Origin: Phoronis australis
Lineage: Eukaryota; Phoronida; Phoronidae
DNA: 64,000 nucleotides
NCBI GenBank assembly: GCA_002633005.1
Contig: NMRA01000374.1
Span: forward strand, 120,724 to 184,723
Direction of reading: 5' to 3'
Shown: positions 46,794-60,639 of the stretch, piece after piece
Position numbering within the stretch: position 1 is the stretch's first letter
How the letters are laid out: each line of letters starts with the position of its first letter
The notes under the pieces: generated by a model
What the model saw: only the letters and a program-made list of their open reading frames with translations
Database searches by the model: none
Told to the model about the DNA's origin: nothing
Made by a program: the position numbers and the translations under genes

Positions 46794-48173
46794 ACGGGAA
46801 CGTACTGACCAACTTGCATGAACGGAATGTTAGATGAACGTGTTAGTAGAACAAAACTGTCTCAATGAAATTTTCATGGTTTATAGGTTTAAGAAGATCC
46901 ACCGTAGATTTCCGTATACAAGTCCAGCAGAATGTATAATAAAAATGCGTGCTTGAAATCAAAAAATAATGCTATTCCCACTAGGATATAATTAGGGTGA
47001 GCTACAGTACTTATAATGTATTCGTGTATTCGGCATTGCTGAGTATAGGCCCCGGTGTATTTTTACATAAGACGTTTGGTTTCCCGAACTTATATACGGA
47101 AATCGCTGGTAATACTTCCCAAAATTATTTACCCTTGCTGCAAGTAAGGCATCACCTCGGGCAAAATAATAATTAGCATTATAACAGTCATCTCTTTCGA
47201 ATCAAACATTAAATACACTTACAGCTGAAATGCCTCCAAAACTATCTTAAGTAATACAAAAAGTATTGCCTAGTCGAGTTCTCAACAAGCAGCGCTTTAC
47301 GAAAACAAACTGGCATGACTGATGGACTGAAGTGTAAATGTGGTCTCTTGTACAGACAAATCGGTGCTTAAAATTTATGTTCAGGAAATGTGAAGCCTAG
47401 GAATTGTGATTGCGCCTTAATTTTCGGAATGCATCTTTCTACTGCCGATGACTTTGTTTACGACAGTGTCCTGTATTCATATGGTATGAATAACACACCG
47501 GATAAATCGGCCAGATATGTGTTTATTGTACATGTATGTGCTTCAAGCACGCGGTTACTAAACATCACTGCACAAACAAAATAGTTGAAGCGACGCCACT
47601 TGCATGACAATGCTAAAAAACGTTCACAGTCCGCCATTTTTTCACGGTGTTGTAAAGATAACCAGTGACTGCCGAGGTTACATCGACCAATGCTAAAGCG
47701 CGTGCCACTGGGCTAAGCACGATGGGAACCAGCGAGGTATAAGTCCATGACATATGCATGTGCCAAGAAATACCTGTAGAGAGTGTAACAAGGGGAATAA
47801 TCCCTTGGGAATACAGTCATGGAATACAATGTGAATTACGCCATTGAATACCGTAAGAGCCAATTCAGTGGACGATATTTTAATTACAGTATACAAGTAT
47901 ACATTGTTTTGACTAGCTAACTTGGTACATGCGATCAACTTCAGTTTTGCGGTAGCGATTTGAATGAAACAATTCCTCGCGCTGTTCAAGCCTCGTTCCA
48001 GTGAGATAGTAATACACCGGTTCTATAAGAGCAGTTTATCGTTCATTAGGAATTCAAGGTACGGAATGCACAACTGATTAAAATGTATGCTCCCTAGAGA
48101 CGAGTGATGTTCCATTAGCCAATCAAAAGTGACCATATACAGCGTACAATTGTTGATTTCTACCGAGGTCAAA
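46794..48173. other. Geneless intron 1 stretch
   Basis: I see no supported gene, RNA gene or intact element. Confidence 0.45.
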
Positions 48174-48244
48174 ATGTTGGTTTACAGACCCCAAACGTGA
48201 TAATAACCCAGGCGTTATTGCATTTTGGGTCTGAAAACCAACAT
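48174..48244. repeat. 71-bp palindromic hairpin
   Basis: Left ATGTTGGTTTACAGACCCCA and right TGGGTCTGAAAACCAACAT pair over about 30 bp, with AATAAC.C..G.GTTATT at the centre. The whole unit folds on itself, like a minimal MITE or a hairpin RNA. Confidence 0.75.
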
Positions 48245-49043
48245 GCTAACCGAGTGTGAAATTCAGTAACTGTTTTATCGCATAATTGCATTTTGTAAGT
48301 ACTTTATGCAAATAGGCTATGGTTGGGACTTTGATTGCTTGTCAATTACTCGTTCAGCTAGAAGTTTTTTTCATAAAAATATTATCGAGAAAAATGCTTT
48401 TGGATGGTACAAAAATCGATGATATTTTGGAAAGGATATCTAGTTTGCAGTCATTCAGAGAATTTTTTTACAAAACAATGAGCAATCATTACTTAGTTCA
48501 ATCAATGCGATTATAAGCTGCCTATCGTCCATTTCTTCGACCTGACCTCCCTATGCACCAGTTCAGGAAGGATTCCGTGAAGGGAAGGGCAATCCCTTTT
48601 AATGTAATTCTTATTGAGATTTCCTGGCTATCCTAGTTAACTACATTTCACTGATTGGTCTGCAGTGAACGGGAAATGCTGGATCCGGCTACCATAAAAA
48701 CACAACTACAGACATGTATTGATGCTGATCTTGTCTTTTCATTTGGACGCTGCTGTGAGTGTTCACACGCTAGTAGCATTGAGTATCTATAGTGAATGCA
48801 ACTCGCGACGCTTCACGTTTTAAAAAAATAGAATGTGGAAGTCAGACTTCAAATCATAACAGCTTTTTACTTTCAGAAAATATATGCCTTCATTGAGTTA
48901 ACAGTTTCGTGGATATTTGGGTAAATACATAGACTAGTCGTCAAGCTATAAGCTTTCTTAAATGAATAGCAACAATAACCTGATTGCTGTTTCGGTGAAG
49001 AGAATTATAGACCTCCTGTGCACTATTTGTTTTGAAATTACAG

Positions 49044-49419
49044 ATCTCTGCAAGAACAGAACGGAATGTTGCAAATTGAGGATATCGATGCCTACCCGTG
49101 CACCAAACTGCTCGTCTCGGGGGATCAACCCATACCTGACCACAGCATAAGGGTGTCGAGCTCTCTGAACTCAAATATGGGACCAAGTAGGGCTCGTATA
49201 TATAGAACTAAAAATGAATCGGAAAGCGGAGGGTGGATTCCGGAAGTATTGAATCATGATCATTGGATACTGTTTGACCTTGGTCAGGTTAGAAATGTGA
49301 CAGGGATTGTGACTAAAGGAGATTCAGCAGAAAGCGAGAATTTTGTTACTTCGTATATGATAGGGTACAAGAAAAACGGAGTTTGGGCATATTTGACTGA
49401 CGAAAGTGGCTCGTTTAAG
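49044..49419 (+). CDS. Secreted discoidin-domain protein, exon 2
   Basis: The exon starts after TTTGAAATTACAG and ends TTTAAG/GTAAAT. It encodes residues 43-168 of the assembled protein: YPCTKLL (first domain cysteine, Cys62), DQPIPDHSIRVSSSLN, then GGWIPEVLNHDHWILFDLGQ, VTGIVTKGD and SYMIGYKKNGVWAYLTDESG. These match discoidin/F5/8C landmarks (W.P......W...DLG....VTGI.TQG). Such jelly-roll domains bind carbohydrates, phospholipids or collagen outside the cell. Entry phase 2 fits exon 1 and exit phase 0 fits exon 3. Confidence 0.92.
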
Positions 49420-52400
49420 GTAAATATCGTCTTGTTTGGATTCTACAACACATGTCTTCTTGTTCTGCATTCTTCATAAATTACTTAAAACACGGCCTTT
49501 ACATCACGTCTAACTTCTGCGTTTTATTCATTTGACCATAGACTTTAGAACATGGACCACCAACTTCGTACACTTTCAATGGACGAAATTTGTGCTGTTT
49601 TGCACAAGCCGTTACGTCATTATTCACTAGGGTCACCTGGCCAAATTATCTGGTGTTATTTCTTGCGAGTACGTCGTCTGCTAATCATGGTCCGTAGCTG
49701 TGTGGCCGGGTGCTAGGCCACACAGGCGAAATATAAAGGCGTTAGCTTCCATAGCGTACGGAGACCCCATAATCGGCTGTGGGAGAAAAACCTTTCAAAA
49801 GATAGTGATTCACGAACCCTTGTCCTTACGAGGAACTTCAGCCATAGCCTAGTGTGCGAATTAACCAAATTCGTCATCTTCGCTGGCCCTAATAAAACGG
49901 TTACTATCTCAGCAGAATGCGCACATTTCGTCGGGATTGGATTGAATGCTGGTAAAACCTTTAACATCAGTAAAGCTCACATTAATAGTCCAGAAATAAC
50001 CAATTTGCCTTCCTGCAATCTATCAACGCAACTGAACGGCAGGTTACACACTCATTTCATGTCGAATACATGCCGCACAAAATCTCTACTAGACCATCTC
50101 AGCCAATTACATTGCAGTCTACAAATACAACCAACTTCTTTGCAAACATAGAACAGGACCACCAGAGGGGTGTAAAGGTTGTTTTTATTCTTCAATGTTA
50201 AATTTTTGTAAGAGGACAAATGATTTTTCAATTTCAGCCTTGAGTTCTACCATTTCCATACTTAAGCCTTTCAAACGAACAGTTATGACGAAAACAGTTT
50301 TGTAAAGTCCTGTGCCACCTCTAGGGTACATAATGAACCAATCCCGCTCCTAATGTAACAAAAGGATCCCTTGCATAAAGGATAACAAACATTGTCCTTC
50401 TGAAATATTACCGTATTCGCCCTAATAAGCGGCCAGGGCGCTTAGAAAAATTTGCTTCAGGAAGGGGGCGTTCATTATAGACCAAAAGTGGTTGAAACCA
50501 GGTCTCCGAAACAGGTGAAATCGTAAGCTAGAACTCATCAAATTTACGCTCTATGACGCACCTGTAACCTATGACAGAGCTTCTACAAAATTGCAGTTTA
50601 TTGCTATTTTGTTGCTAACTTAAGAGCATTTTTCAGAAAATCCCACTCCCAAAAATTGCTGTGACTCAGGTTTCAAGCTCCTCAGCTCTGTTTAACTACA
50701 TATTAATAAACCGTAAATATGGTTCCAAGTGATCAGTGCAATGGGCCCACATATGCTGCTTGCTCACGTCTGGTAAAACGTGTATAATACCGCCTGCAAT
50801 TATTTTTATGCAGCTCCTGATTTAAACAAGAGCCTCACTTTTTTAATTTTGGTCCGATATCAATAACGCCAAAGACCTGGAAGTCCAGCGAAACACTTCT
50901 ACCTTACAAATGTGGCAATCCCTAGTCTCAGAAAATTTGAGCATCCGGCAAAAGATGCTAATGATGAAATTCCGGTGATGGTAATCACCGACTTTGTTTA
51001 TTTACTTCACCTACAAAATTTAAAATAGTTGGTAAAATGAAGCCCATTCGAGTAAGCACCATGTGGTCCCTAAGCCCCAACAAGCTCAAGTTGCGGTAAA
51101 ATCAGGATGGGCATAAATAAGGAAATTTAGTGTATCAACAGATTGGCCAAAATAATAAGAATGAGATACAAAGTGTTCCTACAGTGCACACGTGCACGAT
51201 ACTTGGTCTATCATTTTCCCGCCGTAAGTGCAGAAGCAATCAGATCACCAAATGCGCAAAGTTTTCGAAAACAGCTCGATTCTTAGGGAGTCCTGGTACT
51301 GCTCTATTTATTTTTCAAAACTTTATTGTGTTACATTTAACTTATTTTCTGTTCAACTCAATGAGGCCACTTAATATGAATGCATTCAACACGATTAATG
51401 CATTGCAAAAACCAAAAGTAATGCTCTATCAATGTTCGACAAAATCAGTACACCCCTTTCTTAAAAAATGGGTTCAAAGTTAAAAGGTTAAAAGGTTAAA
51501 ACACAAGTTTCCATCATTAACGAGTCAATTTATGACAAATAGCCAACCAACCCACAAGAAATTGCAACAAAAGGTTTTACAGTGGTTTTATGCTCTACTG
51601 GCCATGTTGATGAACAGGAAAAAGTCTACAACGTTTCGAAATCACTAAAATAGATGTAATTTCTTCAATAATTGTGATAGAGACAAAGTTTTTGGTTCTA
51701 GTCTATGGTTTTAAGGGGTGAGCAACTTACTGGTGTGGTTAATATTAAGATTCGATCTGTATTTTATATGAAATTCAGAAATGCAGAAGTGCATTTTTTA
51801 ATCCGAACAAAATTAAAAGTTTTCTAAAACAAAAACGTTATATAAATAACTTTTGCATTCACATGTACTCCTTACAATTTTTGCACAAAAATGTTTTTGT
51901 GGTTTTCTCAGTATGTGAACCATGAATCACAAACTGTCCGATTGTGCACGCAGACGACATAATCAGTCGCCACCGAAGTTTTGAATTTTGTAATTAACTA
52001 CCAGTAGCATTGCCAAAAGTACTCACGATACCAACTCCTCTACTATTTTAAGACTTTGTACATCGTTTCAATGCCGAAATCATTATTTTTTCCTTGTGCT
52101 GGACAGTAAAGTAGATGCGAGAATTTCCCGCCAATATACACTAACCGGAAACTGCACCAGATAATTTAGGAGAGTGGCGGCGCCTCTTGGCTAGCACGGA
52201 AGAAAATGTCGGAGCTTCGAATATGTTGTCTCTAATTCATGATTTTACATGAGCCAACTTTGGCCACAGATTCAGAAAACACAGCCAATAGTTACTAAAA
52301 ATGTTATCAAACGCCCATTCTCCTTATCATATACGTATACATGTACATACATACGGTTTTGAAACTGAGAATGCTCACCTTTGACATCAAGGTAGCCAGC

Positions 52401-53709
52401 CAGCCAGCTGTATGAAGACTGTCGTCAAAATACAGCTAGGTACCACTGAGTGCATTTCTTCCGTAGACCCCGAAATTGCATACAGCGGGGTAGTTCTGTT
52501 CGTCACCTTGCCGTGAAACTTGTATCAACATACGTGTACAAATCTCAAAACCGGACGGGGTGCATGCTTAACCTGGGAGTCAACCGACACTCACCTTGCC
52601 CATTACAGGCGTTTAAATGAAAAACAATGCAATAAACCTCATTTCCTTGCGTAACTTTCCGCCTTTTCTAACAATGAAAAGTCGTCGTTTTGAAAAAAAT
52701 ACGCTCGTGTCACGAGCACGCGCCATTTCCTAAATTTTTGCGACATCTCTCGGAAGATGATGATACCTTGTAAGCAGCAAAATTTCATCTAACATTTGTT
52801 TTTTCGCTATAATGAAGTGAAACCAGTTCTGATAATTTGTTGTGATGTGTACGCAACCTCGTGAAAGAAGAACAGCTGATTGAAGAATCGGCGACTGAAA
52901 AGATACTGACCAATAGGTGGCGCAATATATCATGGCGCCGAAAGCCGTCCCTAAAGATCGCTCCACAACTCTAGCAACAGAATTACGGTAGAACGCCATT
53001 TTTTCCAACACAGTTAAATAAAAACACAAAACGTACCGACAGTGGCGTACATGAAGTAATATCTCAAGAGACATTATTCCGCGTATGGACTGAGACCGAA
53101 TGTATTTATCCAATACGCTACGAATTCCTAAGTTTCTTGTATTTTTGGCAGATTCTTTAAATACTTCACCCAGACTGTTCACATGAAGGATCACATCCTA
53201 TATGTATGTATGTACTTGCGCGTTAGGTTGCAAGTTTTCTCTTGTAAAAGAAACAGTTTTAAAAGTAACGATTTATTTCTTGAAAAGAGGTAACAAAGAT
53301 GAATCGTCGCCTGAGTTGCAGACGATATAGTATTCAGCAATTGAAAACTGAGAGATAAGTGTCATATAATTAACAGTTTTGTTTCAGGTTTTACGTTTAG
53401 GGCCTGGTTGCATGTCGAGTGTTAGTTACACTGCTGCATTTGTATTACTTTAAACTATATTCGGAAAGTTTGATGATCGAACCTGCTGAAGACGTCGAGT
53501 CGACATTGAACTACCTTTTGAACTTTCCATGTCAGAGGTCACTGTTGAAGTAATGCGGGAGGGAAAACTTTATTACATGACCGTATTTCCCTCGACAGAT
53601 TCAACGCGTATGGGATAATTTTGTTTACTCAAAGAAGACTAGTTTTTGACACTAATTTTGTGCCAGATTTTATCTTACCACTTTTTAACCCACATCGGAG
53701 CAAACTGTA

Positions 53710-53774
<65 letters not shown>

Positions 53775-56700
53775 ACAGCTTTGTACAAAGGCTAACGTCA
53801 ACGTAGCTTAAGATTTTTTTCACTTTCATCTAGGATGTCAAGAATAGTGAAAAAGTTGCTAGTGGGCAGAAACCGGCTGCGGAGAATGGGTGGCGATCAG
53901 GAAAAAACATGATGGGGATTGATTTCGGGGAGGGAGATTGGGGTATAAGGAGGTAACCAGAAACGAAGGGACTGATCTGAATATTTCGTGATCGGCTGTC
54001 ATGAATGGAAGTCGCCTGAAAACTTTTGTGTTACGAAAAGACTTGATTGAATGAGTGCTTATCAAACTCGTGCATCATACTGAGGGATGCAGAGTGGCAT
54101 TTTCATCATGTGGCTACTAGATTCTCTACATTATCATTAGGGGCTGGGATTGGAGCTCTACCTATGAAAAGTTTCTTACTTCTTTTACTCATAGCACAGT
54201 GATCAGATCAGTGTTGTACAACAAGAATCGAAGCCACAGTTCAAAATGACCTTGTATTCAATTTTAATACAATAAGCATTTTGTGCGGTTTAAATCCCAA
54301 CAAAAGCATCATGCCAAGCCGCGATGTATAACGCGAAATCAAATGGGTCCCATCAAACGTGAAAAGGTGTGGTTTGCCCAATAAGATTCAAACACAAACA
54401 AAAACAAAAACACAAATAGAATGGGACGAATATAATCGTGTTTAACGCCACTTCCAGCAGAACTAAGTCTAATTCGACTTCTGTGACCGTTCGAGTTTTT
54501 CGAGCACCCGACTCGAGTAGGGGCGAATGTGAGCCTCCTTAAGTTGCCTCCAGCTAGTGATGAATGCTCATGCGCAAAACAATCAATTACTGAAGAAAAA
54601 AAGAAAGTTGTTTTCGTCAAAGTTTCCATTGTGGTGACATCTACCAAGGACTCACAGATTCAGGCTCGCACATTGCTGCCTATAGATTTTATTTATTCAA
54701 AATTGTATTTCAATTGCCTCAAGCTCAGCAACCGGAAGTTTTGTGGAACTTCCTATGTCTCGCACCTACGGAACTAGCGAAGCCAGGATACCGATTGGAG
54801 CACGTGAAAAATGACTTAATCTGGCTGTAAACTATGCCATCGTCAGTGTCGAAAACAATCTTTTCATTGGCATTCACTGAAAACTTTCAAAACGATGTCA
54901 TTAACATTTTTGACATGTGCCAGAAATGAAAATGACAATAAAAATTTGCTTACACAAATTCAGTCACCGAGTCAGTTTCTTGAATTTTCGGTTTCAGGGT
55001 TGGAATGTTCATGCCGTCTGAAACATGTTGATCCTGGTATCAACCGATTACAATTGTCAGATTTACGGAGCCGAGATATCATTTCAAAACATTTTGTATA
55101 ACCTTCATACTTAGTTGCTAATTTGCAACTCATAAAATATTGTGCCGAGCAATCAATTTTTGGAGTTGGAGGTGGTCAACATATAGGGTAATGGACAGTG
55201 ACACCAGCAGAAGGCATTTTGGGAAGGATTGCCGGTGTTAGGTAACTGATTTAGTGTAGCCAATACTCTGCTCAGTCTTAAAGATAGCTGAAGTTCCACC
55301 GAAGATTTTTTCACCACTTGGTGAAATGGATATACACCAAAATAATGAATTTTTTGTGCAGTGTGTTAGTACTAATGAAATCAAATTCCCTTGACACGTT
55401 TAGAAAACCGCAAACGGTCTTATCTGATACCATTCAGCCTTTTTGCCTTCTTCTGACAACAACGAATCAAATCGTCTGCCATCTTGTGAGCTCAGTTTAT
55501 GACCAAAATGCTAGCCAATGAACAAAGTGAATGCTTTAGTCCATGAGTTCACCGGTAGGTTAAAGTGCAAATGGCGGAGTGACAAGCGAATAGCAAAAAC
55601 GCAAATCTTCGCTTCCTCTCCCTCCATTTCACCTAGGCCTGAGGTTGAGCCATTTCCTCTCGAATTATAGCATCTAGTTTAACTTGTTTTACGTTACGTC
55701 TCTTAGTGTCAATGAAGAACTGCTACCGAATTACACTGACATCTAAATCTATGTGTATATGTCTATTCACACACACGCGCGAGCACGCACACACACACAT
55801 TGATAGATATAGGCCTAGATATATACTGTGCGTAATTTCCTATGCGACTGTTGAAACCGCACCCCACGTACACCACAGAAGCAATACATCGTTTTTCATT
55901 GGAACGACGGATAGAGCTTTTCCACCAAGAAAAAATTATAAAAATCAGACCATAAAAAATGCCATGTGAAACTCCAGTGGTACGAAAACGAGGCACCAAA
56001 TGTGCCTGACGGATGTTTACGGCGTTGCGGTTAAATACAACGAGATTCGAGTGTCGCTGTGTAATCCGGGACGGCCCTATGAGAACATATTTTTGTGCAA
56101 TTAAAGTGATTCAGTAAAAGTTCTTTATTTGACGATTTTCATTTTAATTTCCCCCCTCATAAAACGGCTTTCATTGGCTAATCCCTGGGGAGTCTTGTCA
56201 ACTGGTTATTGTTGAATGAACTTTGACGAAAAAGCATAGGTGTTGACTGAGCATTTCCAGAAATACCGAGCTTGGCAGACAGCCGAGTGGATTTCCATTC
56301 CTGTCACTGTCCTCTTCTTACTGTTGTTTGATTTTGAGCGTAAATTTAAAATTGTCTTTGGACGGCGTTTCTCAGTTCTTTTGGTAAATTTAAAATTTAA
56401 TTAGTCTCTTAAAACTGATAGAGATTCGTTAATTCAGTATCAAAAACATTTCGAAAGATCTCCGTAGGTCCGACGGCGGCATAATTATGCAAAATTCGGT
56501 TTCGTCATTTAAATAGCCAAATTAACTTTTATTATACCTGCTAGCCTATGAATTTTTGGAGGTTAACTATTATCTGGGTATCAAGTTGCTCGATGTTATA
56601 CCTGAGCTCTAATTGCCGGATAAACTGAGCTCACGAGTTAGTGAATACCTGAAAATCATACAGATCAATACCCAGGGAAGTCGAGGGTCATTGTATGGTC

Positions 56701-56881
56701 TCGCAGGTTTTTGCGAAAGTCAAAGCAAAAGAAAACACATTCATGTAAGAAAATCGAGTGAATTTAATGAAAAGGCTCTGCTGATGTTATTTGTGATAAA
56801 TTCGTGCACTTCTGTTTCACTTACCGCGTTTTGCCCATTGGATTCTCGCCGATCATATCATGTGAAAATCATCTGTTACAG
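49420..56881 (+). other. Intron 2 of the discoidin gene
   Basis: About 7.5 kb with donor GTAAAT and acceptor TGTTACAG. Unassigned frames at 49852-50151, 51130-51483 and 52730-53194 (- strand, 154 codons) have no recognised domain. It contains an AT microsatellite and one CCAATAGGTGGCGC motif at 52912-52925. The remainder shows nothing I can support. Confidence 0.7.
53713..53770. repeat. (AT)n microsatellite
   Basis: About 29 uninterrupted AT units, self-complementary. It produces the poly-IY frames on both strands. Confidence 0.97.
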
Positions 56882-57022
56882 GAATTCCAGGGAAACTTCG
56901 ATACTGATACCATAAAGGTGAACACCATTTCACCTCCCATAGAAGCTGACCAAGTTATGATTTATCCTGTGTCCTGGCATGGTTGGACCACCCTGAGAGC
57001 CGATGTGCTGGGATGCTTGTAA
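56882..57022 (+). CDS. Secreted discoidin-domain protein, exon 3 (C terminus)
   Basis: After acceptor CATCTGTTACAG the frame reads EFQGNFDTDT, NTISPPIEADQVMIYPVSWH and LRADVLGCL, then TAA at 57020-57022. This is the second half of an F5/8C domain (FxGNxD...FxPPIxARYIRIxPxxW...LRxExxGC), with the terminal Cys213 expected to bond with Cys62 of exon 2. The domain spans 152 residues, the usual size. The protein therefore consists of a signal peptide, a short acidic linker and one discoidin domain (214 aa in total). It starts in phase 0, matching exon 2. Confidence 0.92.
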   Translation, partial: EFQGNFDTDTIKVNTISPPIEADQVMIYPVSWHGWTTLRADVLGCL

Positions 57023-57338
57023 AAGAGCACGAAATTCGAGAAGCATTCCTAGGAATGCATAGACGTGCGTGTAGTTTGCGAATTAATAGGCCAAACACAT
57101 TCAACTGTTATGACTACTTGAGTGCCAAGCAACGTATAATTGCCAAAAAAAAATGCAACCCTCTGTTGTTAGATTAGTTATCACTTAGCATCTTTGAACG
57201 AAAAAAATACCTATATTTTATACTTTTACTTGAGAAATGTCAATTTTCTCATTCCTTTGGTGTTGCATGATATTTTACGCAGTAGCAAGAAGCACGATTT
57301 GCCTTAGTCATATTGTCACAACAAAAATGAATGAAAAG

Positions 57339-57348
57339 AATAAATAAA
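57339..57348 (+). terminator. Polyadenylation signals of the discoidin gene
   Basis: Overlapping AATAAA hexamers at 57339-57344 and 57343-57348 lie about 320 bp after the stop codon, a reasonable 3' UTR length. Confidence 0.5.
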
Positions 57349-57359
57349 ATAATTTTGGT

Positions 57360-59300
57360 CAATAATAAGTTGTTTTGCTTAATTAAAACTGCATTTCGTA
57401 TATTTCATTCATAAGAGTGAGAAGTCTTTACAAAACACCTTTTAATATCATACAACACTTGTTGAAGTCAATCATAAAACAAACAGCAACAAGTCATTGG
57501 CCTGGCCCTCAACATTAGAAATGAACCTGAGGGTCACACCAAAAAGAAATTAGCACAGCCTTTTATAAAAAATAAGCCAAGCAACTGCTTCACGAAACTC
57601 AACTATTAATGTTTGTAAAAATACAATTGGACGAGAACTGTGAACTGACGTTTGTACCTGGCATTATGTACTCGCATTGTATCACTCCTAAGTCTTCTTT
57701 AGCTACTTCTCACATAAAGACATTCACGTATTTTGTAATCCTTGTTTGTTCTCCACCTCATGTTAAGTAGTTCACTGTGTTACCATCGGCCAATGTTTTT
57801 CACTGGAAGGACTGTCTTGCTTTGGGACCTCTGCGTTGTTTCTCTTTGACAATTTCATTGACTGAAAAATGGGCCTACAAAGTTAGAATTCAAAATACCC
57901 GACTTGCCTGTGTGTAACGCATGTTGAAATCCCCATTCACTTTTCCTCAAAGGCAAGTATTAAACAGTAAGTCTATAGGAGGAAAAATATAAGTTAAAAC
58001 AAATAAGACTGTAACTTTTTTAACGTTAATGGTTTCATCACTTTTGAATGCAGTTATTGAAGCCTATGAAAATCTATTCGGGGTAATCACACAAACACCC
58101 CACCCTCACCAAATCTTCTCAACCATGAATTCAGCTTAAAATCGAACTCTCAAAAACATCAGTCGTTACAAGGTAGGGTAGGTAATTACATCGCCCTGAA
58201 TGCCGAGGAAGTTACGTGAAATTACGCCTGTTGACAAACAAAAAGTCCACGGGTCACGAGTCTTAAAAAATCCACATGGTATGTGCGGAAGGTTCCATGC
58301 TATTTTTGCAAGTGTCACGCTCCAGGTCACGCGCTTCTCTCAGTCTCGCGCCTGTCCTTGCCTAACTCAAGTGACGTCAATTGAAGTAGTTTGTGGTTAT
58401 CGCGCGCGCTAAGAAAGTTATAACGGCGACTAAAAAGTGGAGTTCGAATTCGTCGCCAAAGTCATCTTACTTCCTACAAACATGCTTCACGGAAGATATG
58501 TACAGAACCAGAAAGTATTGATGACGATAGTAAGCGATTTTTCAAGTGAAAATTTTTAGTGCAAAACGCATTTTTGTCGATATGAAAACCTCTGCGTCAT
58601 TTAGGCGGATTTCACCTACCCCCTCGTGTAAAATACACGGGACGAAATTAGTAGCTCCTATCCAGTACCCAGCCAGCCGAGGGGCTACGTGTTGCCTAGG
58701 AGAAGGCCTACTTACATGGGAACGAACTTGCGAGAAACAATTGAGGGGAAGGCCTGTAATAATTTCGCATGCAATTCAACTTATTTTCGACCCATAACAA
58801 AAAAGTAGACCTAACGCGCAAGAAGTAATACGTTAAAATGCTCTCCATTCTCTGATTGTATCAAGTCACTGTCTATTTTAGTACTTACCTCTAATCGCTT
58901 GAGCTTGGCTGGGTAGTGGAGGGTGTCGAATTTCACTCGAGTCCACCTCTCTTCCGAGTTTCATGTCCAGGCCAGTCGGAAAACTTAAAGTCCTTGTTGC
59001 AAACTGCCCATGTGGTTCTAGTATCCGAAAATACTTACTACATAAAATCTTATTTTCGACACGCTTTCTTTACATTCTTTTCGCCTTTCTTGCCAAAAGC
59101 GATTTTTCAACCGTATTTGCCCCTTTTCTCTGAGCATATGATTACCGGTTGTCATCGGTTATTTCCGTACCCACATTTCCGGCTCATCAGTTCAGGAACT
59201 TGTCCTGAACGCGGCCATTTTTTCCTTGTAACTGAATGTGCTATGGCTTGCTCGAAAAGTCTTCATTATATTGTTTTATTAGTAATATATCGTGATTCGT
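57360..59300. other. Intergenic stretch
   Basis: No recognised gene. The + frames at 58200-58412, 58546-58797 and 58916-59308 lack known domains and splice context. Confidence 0.45.
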
Positions 59301-59301
59301 T

Positions 59302-59973
59302 TGCATAAGCAGTGTATTTATAGTTTGTAGTTTGTGGTCGTTGATTTTTTTTGGAATGTTACGCGTACTTAGTATGTTAAAATAGTATTGGTGTTTAGTT
59401 CCTTACGTAGGCCGGTCGACCCTAGGAACCAATATGGGTCGAACCTATTTTTTTCAGTTTTATTTTTTTCCTCGTTTTGAAAAAGTACTTTGCTATCATC
59501 GGAAAGGTAGTACATTCTACTCAGTAAAAATCGTAAAAGTATCAAAATCGGGGCAAGCACTGTAAAGTTATTGCAAGTTTTGTGGCGAAATTTGGGTCAC
59601 TCATTTGTTTGGATCGCGTCGGCCATATTGGAGGACAGCGGGATGAGTTACGAGTTTAAAACTTTGTGTAAATTGTTTTCGCCAACAAATTACGGTGACA
59701 TTTAGTTAGACATAACTTTACTTACTATTCTGCACGATTTAGCAGTGTTCACCAAATTTCAGCCTCGCAGTTGTTACTCATTAAGTGATAAATGTGCTCA
59801 CAATTCCCGTTGGACTTCGTCTCATTTCTGGCGGCACCTACAATGTCGACTTTTGCTGAACTGAAAGGCATGTTCAATCGGCTACTTTGTAATTTGTGAA
59901 GATTTAACGTTGATACATTTTGACAAACGTTGCTACAAAAAAGAAACTTTGTTCAATTTTCGTGTTTTTTGTG
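59302..59973 (+). repeat. Direct repeat, copy 1 of 2 (about 670 bp)
   Basis: It matches 60931-61595 along its length with scattered differences (shared GTTACGCGTACTTAGTATG, GGATCGCGTCGGCCATATTG, GAACTGAAAGGCATGTTCAA). The pair is offset by about 1.63 kb. Confidence 0.9.
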
Positions 59974-60022
59974 TTTGTGGCCAGCGACCAGTTAGGCCTA
60001 AGGGTAGTCTTGGCGCAAAGCT

Positions 60023-60175
60023 GCCTCCCGTTCAGTAACGCTAGGACCTCGCTAAAAAGCAAGACTTCGCGAGAATACGTGAGATTTCGCCGTGTATTTT
60101 GAATAAGAACACGTGACTTTGACTAGGTTTTAGCTAGGTCCTAGCGTAGGTCCTAGCGTCTACTGAACGCACGCC
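60023..60175. mobile_element. CTAGGACCT MITE, copy 2
   Basis: It is nearly identical to the element at 5354-5507, including both terminal repeats. It lies between the two direct repeats. Confidence 0.85.
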
Positions 60176-60639
60176 TGTATAGGCCTACTAACAAGCTGTA
60201 TTTTGACTATAGTCTTCACTGGTTGCTGGTGACTGAGGCTAACTAAAGTCTGCCGCGGCAGTGTTACACAGGACTAACCAGCCCGTAATTTCATGCAAGT
60301 ATCTGAAACTACCCTTGAATATATGCAGCATTTATCATTTGACCATTTTACTTCGACAAAACAGCTTGCAACCGCATGCATTTACCGTTCGCCAGTGTCT
60401 GGTCTCGATCCGCACCGGGTCCGATAGGCTGCGGTCCCGAGTCTGGCAAAATAATTTCTGTCAAAATTTATTCGCCACATTTCTTCAGCAAATTCGATAA
60501 AATTGTCTGTAGTTTGATTTTATTAAAATTAAGGCGCGCTGTCGATCATTTTATCCCCGTTTGCTGGCTGGTAACAGTACAGGCACTGCTCGAGTCGCAC
60601 TGACGGCGTTTTCTCGGCCTGGGTTCCTGAATGAATTGT

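Noticed and set aside
48962-49150. A separate small protein overlapping exon 2
   Set aside because: It is a shadow in another frame of the discoidin exon and stops inside it.
52730-53194. A 154-codon - strand gene inside intron 2
   Set aside because: No recognisable domain. A MAF-start with YY1-like context (AAAATGGCGTTC) is present, but without a donor, acceptor or homology it stays unsupported.
53621-53829. Small IYIYIY proteins on both strands
   Set aside because: They are translations of the AT microsatellite.
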